Origin: Methylovirgula sp.
GTDB taxonomy: Bacteria; Pseudomonadota; Alphaproteobacteria; Rhizobiales; Beijerinckiaceae
Direction of reading: 5' to 3'
DNA: 9,818 bases
NCBI GenBank assembly: GCA_025356505.1
Contig: JANXSV010000439.1
Span: forward strand, 1-9,818
Part shown: positions 6,619 to 9,818 of the stretch, piece after piece
Numbering within the stretch: the stretch's first letter is position 1
Layout of the letters: each line of letters opens with the position of its first letter
The notes under the pieces: generated by a model
What the model was told of the DNA's origin: nothing
The model's input: only the letters and a program-made list of their open reading frames with translations
The model's database searches: none
Program-made: the position numbers and the translations under genes

Positions 6619-7424
6619 GCAGACGAATCCTTGCCATCACGTGGCATACAAATGGCTCTATCTCCACCGGCGCGGATGAACTCCAGTATCTGGTGAACCT
6701 GCTCATGACTCTCAAACTCGGCCGACACGTCTTCGACACGTTCTTTCAACGTGCCATCGGGCCCGAATAGTAAACGGTAGGCACGGCGCAGATCATGGAT
6801 TGCATCGCGCGAAAAGCCCCGGCGTTTAAGGCCGATGATGTTAAGGCCTGCTAGTGCGGCACGGTTTCCAAGCGCCATTCCGTAAGGAATTACATCATTT
6901 TCAACGCCTGCGAGCCCGCCGATGATGGCATGGGAACCGATTCGGACAAATTGGTGCACGCCGGTGCCGCCGCCTATGATAACAAAATCACCGACATGGC
7001 AATGTCCGGCAATCATAACATTATTTGAGAACACCACATTGCTACCAATGATGGCATCGTGGCCAACGTGCGAATTCGCCAGAAACGCGCAGTTATTTCC
7101 CACGACGGTCTTTGAACCGCCCCCCTGCGTCCCCGGATTCATGGTCACACCTTCGCGGATCAGACAGTCAGTGCCGATGGTGAGGGTAGAATGCTCGCCG
7201 TGAAATTTAAGATCCTGCGGCTGGTGCCCTATCGATGCGAAAGGAAAGATGCGACCGCGCGCGCCGATGGATGTATGGCCTGCCACCACAACATGTGAAA
7301 GAAGTTCGACACCGTCGGCCAATTCAACATCTGCGCCAACATGACAGAACGGCCCGATTTTCACGCCGGAACCTAGCCTTGCGCCGGTTTCAACAATGCT
7401 TGAAGAGTGGATAGAAATGTTCAA
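6615..7424 (-). CDS. lpxA: UDP-N-acetylglucosamine O-acyltransferase LpxA
   Basis: First enzyme of lipid A synthesis: moves a 3-hydroxyacyl chain from ACP to the 3-OH of UDP-GlcNAc in the cytosol, as a trimer. The 269 residues consist of a left-handed beta-helix of hexapeptide repeats (about 3-185, e.g. GSGVKIGPF, IGSNVVFSN) and a helical C-terminus starting NIIGLKRRGFSRDAI. The catalytic His is His122 in NSHVGHD (E. coli His125). GTQGGG and GVHQF are conserved. The ruler position 13 residues after the His of VHQF is Gly170, as at Gly173 in E. coli, suggesting long (C14-type) hydroxyacyl donors. Start: TTG at 7424, with AGGGGAG 8 nt upstream; an upstream in-frame TTG (7442) would add six residues and overlie that Shine-Dalgarno. 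Gap to fabZ is 21 nt; the stop overlaps the lpxB start. Confidence 0.95.
   Translation of the reverse strand: MNISIHSSSIVETGARLGSGVKIGPFCHVGADVELADGVELLSHVVVAGHTSIGARGRIFPFASIGHQPQDLKFHGEHSTLTIGTDCLIREGVTMNPGTQGGGSKTVVGNNCAFLANSHVGHDAIIGSNVVFSNNVMIAGHCHVGDFVIIGGGTGVHQFVRIGSHAIIGGLAGVENDVIPYGMALGNRAALAGLNIIGLKRRGFSRDAIHDLRRAYRLLFGPDGTLKERVEDVSAEFESHEQVHQILEFIRAGGDRAICMPRDGKDSSA
6628..6632 (-). promoter_or_regulatory. Shine-Dalgarno supporting the TTG start of lpxB
   Basis: AAGGA on the minus strand, inside the 3' end of lpxA, 9 nt before the TTG at 6618. No in-frame ATG or GTG could preserve the N-terminal AGEKSGD motif, so this site and the TTG define the start. Confidence 0.6.
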
Positions 7425-7432
7425 TTTAGCAG

Positions 7433-7439
7433 CTCCCCT
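7433..7439 (-). promoter_or_regulatory. Shine-Dalgarno deciding the lpxA start
   Basis: AGGGGAG on the minus strand with an 8-nt spacer to TTG at 7424. It lies just inside the extra codons that an alternative start at 7442 would add, which favours the shorter product. Confidence 0.65.
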
Positions 7440-7445
7440 CAAGCC

Positions 7446-7916
7446 TTAAGGCTGATCACCCGCAATAAGCATGGCACTAATTTCAGCCTCGCAGACGACA
7501 ACACCATCGACTTTTGCTAATCCCTTGTACCACCACATGTTACGCCGATGATTAATTTTGAGCATATGAAACTCCACCCGATCTCCAGGAACGACCGGTT
7601 TGCGAAACTTGGCATTGTCAATCGTCATGAAATAAACAAGCTTCGGCTTGCTGACACCGCTTTGACTTTGCACACAAATTGCTCCCGCAGTCTGCGCCAT
7701 GCCCTCAATAAGTAACACGCCCGGCATAACCGGCGACCCAGGAAAGTGCCCTTGAAATTGCGGCTCGTTAAAAGTTATATTTTTTATGCCAATACACGAA
7801 TTGTCACCATCAATATCAATTATTTTATCAACCAGCAGAAATGGATAGCGGTGGGGGAGGTTTTCAAGCAACCGCTTGATATCAAGCACTTCCAAAGTCT
7901 TCGCGTCTGCTTCCAT
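7446..7916 (-). CDS. fabZ: 3-hydroxyacyl-ACP dehydratase FabZ
   Basis: Hot-dog-fold dehydratase of type II fatty acid synthesis, turning (3R)-hydroxyacyl-ACP into trans-2-enoyl-ACP. The 156 residues include [11 protein letters not shown] (20-30), the catalytic His57 in GHFPG and the catalytic Glu71 in [13 protein letters not shown], a pair and spacing typical of FabZ and unlike FabA. The ATG at 7916 is preceded by GGGGAGA (7931-7937) with a somewhat long A/T spacer. It lies between lpxD (24-nt gap) and lpxA (21-nt gap). This clustering is widespread in Gram-negatives and fits the competition between FabZ and the LpxA/LpxD acyltransferases for the same 3-hydroxyacyl-ACP pool. Confidence 0.97.
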   Translation of the reverse strand: MEADAKTLEVLDIKRLLENLPHRYPFLLVDKIIDIDGDNSCIGIKNITFNEPQFQGHFPGSPVMPGVLLIEGMAQTAGAICVQSQSGVSKPKLVYFMTIDNAKFRKPVVPGDRVEFHMLKINHRRNMWWYKGLAKVDGVVVCEAEISAMLIAGDQP

Positions 7917-7940
7917 TTTTATTATTTCTCCCCAAATTTT

Positions 7941-8990
7941 TCAGGACGTCTTTTCGTTATATTTTGCCGCGACCTTACGCAATGTGGCCAGTTCTTTAAA
8001 GAAATCTTTCATCGGCTGCGCCGGAGCACCGCCCCACCTGCCGCCGGCTGGAATATCCGTCATTACACCTGCGGAGGCCGCAATCTGAGCACCCATACCG
8101 ATTTTTAGATGACCAGCCAATCCCGCCTGTCCGCCAATAGCAACAAAATCACCCAAGCTTGTCGAACCGGAAATACCGACCTGTCCCGTGATAACGCAGT
8201 GGCGTCCGATGACCACATTATGGCCAATCTGGACAAGATTATCGATTTTGGTGCCTTCGCCAATCACAGTGTCGCGGTTTGCGCCACGATCGATGGTGGT
8301 GTTAGCGCCAATTTCCACGTTGTCTTGGATAATAACGCGCCCGATTTGCGGCACTTTGAGGTGCCCTTGCGGCCCCATTGCGAAGCCAAAGCCATCCTGG
8401 CCTATACAGGCACCCGGATGTATAATTACGCCGTTGCCTATGAGGGTATTTGAGAGGCTTGCGCGCGCGCCAATGGAGCAATTTCGTCCAATACGGACCC
8501 CGGCTCCGATAACACTGTTGGCACCGATGAAGCTGCCAGAGCCTATTTCAGAGTTGCCACCAATAACCGCGCCGGGATCGACTGTGACATTCGCTTCGAG
8601 GCGCGCCGAGGGGTGGATCGCTGCACCGGGCGAAACGCCAGTCTGCAAAAAGACTGAAGTCGGCTTTGCGGCTTCTGGATATAGCCAAGCCATCACCTTT
8701 GCGAAGGCGCGGTATGGCTCTGGAGTGATTAATGCCAGCGTCTTGGCGGGAACGCGCGCAGCGAATTTAGGATGGACAAGACAAGCGGCAGCGCGGGTCG
8801 TTAACAAGTCTTCCAGATATTTTTGATTTTCGAAAAAGGCCAGCGCAGATGGTCCGGCCCGGTCAAGCGGGCCAACCGCGGTGAACTGAATTGACGGGTC
8901 TGCGTCTTCTGGTGCTTTGGCACCCGTCCAATTAATAATATCAGCCAAGGATGGACTGGATGCCTGGCGAAAGAAAAAAGGATCAGTCAT
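7941..8990 (-). CDS. lpxD: UDP-3-O-(3-hydroxyacyl)glucosamine N-acyltransferase LpxD
   Basis: Third lipid A enzyme: adds a 3-hydroxyacyl chain from ACP to the 2-amino group of UDP-3-O-acyl-glucosamine. The 349 residues divide into an N-terminal uridine-binding domain (about 1-110, with [11 protein letters not shown] and [15 protein letters not shown]), a left-handed beta-helix of hexapeptide repeats (about 118-310) and a C-terminal helix (from about 325). The catalytic His is His257 in QIGHNVVIG (E. coli His239). [11 protein letters not shown] (196-206) and [12 protein letters not shown] are further LpxD signatures. The ATG at 8990 gives the family N-terminus (MTDPFFF) but has no recognisable Shine-Dalgarno (AGCGCTCTAT precedes it). 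It is the first gene after the bamA terminator, so it needs its own promoter or readthrough. Confidence 0.96.
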   Translation of the reverse strand: MTDPFFFRQASSPSLADIINWTGAKAPEDADPSIQFTAVGPLDRAGPSALAFFENQKYLEDLLTTRAAACLVHPKFAARVPAKTLALITPEPYRAFAKVMAWLYPEAAKPTSVFLQTGVSPGAAIHPSARLEANVTVDPGAVIGGNSEIGSGSFIGANSVIGAGVRIGRNCSIGARASLSNTLIGNGVIIHPGACIGQDGFGFAMGPQGHLKVPQIGRVIIQDNVEIGANTTIDRGANRDTVIGEGTKIDNLVQIGHNVVIGRHCVITGQVGISGSTSLGDFVAIGGQAGLAGHLKIGMGAQIAASAGVMTDIPAGGRWGGAPAQPMKDFFKELATLRKVAAKYNEKTS

Positions 8991-9012
8991 ATAGAGCGCT
9001 TTATCACGGGTG

Positions 9013-9023
9013 TCACAATGTGA
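9013..9023. repeat. 11-bp palindrome in the lpxD leader
   Basis: TCACA and TGTGA arms (plus-strand 9013-9017 and 9019-9023) around a single base, adjoining the base of the bamA terminator stem and 23 nt upstream of the lpxD ATG. It is not a CRP site, which has the arms in the opposite order and a 6-nt spacer. It may be an operator or a chance event. Confidence 0.3.
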
Positions 9024-9057
9024 AAAGGCCCGTACTGCAGTTCGCAGACGGGCCTTT
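9023..9057 (-). terminator. Rho-independent terminator after bamA
   Basis: On the minus strand, AAAGGCCCGT (9057-9048) pairs exactly with ACGGGCCTTT (9033-9024), a 10-bp stem with a G/C-rich core, followed by T at 9023 so that transcription exits through TTTT. The 14-nt loop holds a further CTGC/GCAG pairing, extending the stem. It begins 19 nt past the bamA stop (9077) and ends 32 nt before the lpxD start. The plus-strand exit (TTTCTATTA) is also T-rich, but no rightward gene ends here. Confidence 0.85.
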
Positions 9058-9076
9058 CTATTAGATTATGCGCGCT

Positions 9077-9818
9077 TTAGAAGCTGGTTCCGCCCGAAAA
9101 ACGAAATGCCTGCTTCTGGTCATATTTCGCCTTGGACAGAACGAAAGCGTAATCGAAGCGAATTGGCCCGAGCGGCGAAGCCCAAAGCAAGCTCACACCA
9201 ACCGACGACCGAATCTTGTGGCTGTCGTCCACGGTTATGCAGGTGCCCTGCGCATTTGGAGCCTGCAGTGTGCAGGTTCCGGTGTGGCCGGGGGTGAAAT
9301 TGGTGTCGCCGCGATAGCCAAACAACGTCCCAGCGTCGGCGAACACAGCGCCTTTTAGACCGATTTCTTTTGGCACCCCATATAGAGGAAACTGAACTTC
9401 CGAGGTCACTCCAAAGTATGTGGTTCCACCGAGGCCGTTTGCTGTGAGCGAGCCTTGAACTAGACTTGATGTGTCACGGGCCCCGATACCGCCAGGCGCA
9501 AACCCGCGCACCAGCTCCGGCCCGAGGTTGAAATTATCGGTTTGGCGAAGCTTCTGGCCACCATAGCCGATGATATTACCGGCCTGGCCCCGAACGAAAC
9601 CGACAATATCATCGGCAATTTCGCGATAGTAGCGCATGTCGATGGTAGAGCGGACGAAGTGACTGTTGCCGCCAAGGCCGGCGAGATCCTGTTTGAATTC
9701 AACGAATGTGCCGCCGGTTGGGTTACGGCGATCGTCAAGCGAATTGTACTGAAGTGTGTAACCAATAAGCGATGTTAACTTGGTTCCACGCAGTTCTTTG
9801 ATTGCGAGTGAAGCTTCG
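9077..9818 (-). CDS. bamA: Outer-membrane protein assembly factor BamA, C-terminal barrel only
   Basis: Central subunit of the BAM complex, which folds and inserts beta-barrel proteins into the outer membrane. The window holds the last 246 residues; the POTRA domains and the first barrel strands lie beyond the right edge. Reading the frame from the edge gives uninterrupted barrel sequence. Recognisable parts are LDDRRNPTGG (the family's LDNRRNPTxG), KQDLAGLGGNSHFVRSTID, the loop-6 motif VRGF in ELVRGFAPGGIGARD, then GLKGAVFADAGTLFGY, SSVGVSLLWASPLGPIRFDYA and the C-terminal signal FRFSGGTSF ending in Phe. The two Cys in the segment GTCTLQAPNAQGTCIT lie in an extracellular loop and could form a disulfide. 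It is upstream of lpxD as in most Proteobacteria, but separated by a strong terminator. Confidence 0.96.
   Translation of the reverse strand, partial: EASLAIKELRGTKLTSLIGYTLQYNSLDDRRNPTGGTFVEFKQDLAGLGGNSHFVRSTIDMRYYREIADDIVGFVRGQAGNIIGYGGQKLRQTDNFNLGPELVRGFAPGGIGARDTSSLVQGSLTANGLGGTTYFGVTSEVQFPLYGVPKEIGLKGAVFADAGTLFGYRGDTNFTPGHTGTCTLQAPNAQGTCITVDDSHKIRSSVGVSLLWASPLGPIRFDYAFVLSKAKYDQKQAFRFSGGTSF

Noticed and set aside
8109..8826. Long plus-strand open frames opposite lpxD (up to 212 codons)
   Set aside because: They mirror the hexapeptide repeats of lpxD, are rich in Pro, Ile and Thr without any domain, and lack ribosome-binding sites.
6640..8900. Tandem DNA repeats within lpxA and lpxD
   Set aside because: The periodicity is at the protein level (hexapeptide repeats of a left-handed beta-helix); the DNA copies are too diverged to be repeats.
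9013..9023. CRP/FNR-type binding site in the lpxD leader
   Set aside because: The arms are TCACA then TGTGA with a 1-nt centre, the reverse order and wrong spacing for CRP, and they do not fit the FNR consensus.

Overview
The window looks like chromosomal DNA of an alphaproteobacterium, most likely of the Rhizobiales/Hyphomicrobiales. The pointers are a RuvX whose length and motifs match Rhizobiales proteins, the bamA-lpxD-fabZ-lpxA-lpxB envelope cluster, a UPF0173 metallo-hydrolase divergent from ruvX, and a small helical protein of a type I associate with Rhizobiales. Base composition is moderate, roughly half G+C by eye. I see no insertion sequence, phage gene, CRISPR array, tRNA or rRNA. 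Coding density is high and every main reading frame is intact. This is a core-genome region, not an obvious island.

Layout, left to right. (1) 1-1385, minus: pccB, the carboxyltransferase (beta) subunit of propionyl-CoA carboxylase, running off the left edge. A UPF0173 metallo-beta-lactamase-fold hydrolase (1415-2164, minus) lies 29 nt upstream of it, probably in the same transcript. (2) 2165-2270: divergent promoter region with a perfect 9-bp inverted repeat. (3) 2271-2768, plus: ruvX/yqgF, ending in a CTAG tetranucleotide that is also the stop of the convergent gene for a secreted Tyr-rich small protein (2765-3151, minus). (4) 3152-3366: a second divergent regulatory region with a smaller palindrome, then an 81-residue conserved-looking helical protein (3367-3612, plus). 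(5) 3616-8990, minus, transcribed right to left: lpxD, fabZ, lpxA, lpxB, plsY, dprA. (6) 8991-9076: a strong hairpin terminator. (7) 9077-9818, minus: the C-terminal barrel of bamA, running off the right edge.

How the genes fit together. BamA inserts outer-membrane proteins, and LpxA, LpxD and LpxB make the lipid A disaccharide core. FabZ competes with LpxA/LpxD for 3-hydroxyacyl-ACP, and PlsY commits acyl groups to phospholipid, so the block holds several branch points of envelope acyl-group use. DprA (DNA uptake and recombination) is coupled to plsY by an ATGA overlap but is functionally separate.

The main departures from the usual alphaproteobacterial arrangement are these. No lpxI lies between lpxA and lpxB; the two genes overlap by 4 nt. 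Both lpxA and lpxB appear to start with TTG. plsY-dprA, not gltA, follows lpxB. A terminator separates bamA from lpxD. I did not find a convincing undescribed system. The best unexplained items are the missing lpxI, the two divergent-promoter palindromes and the two small proteins of unknown role.
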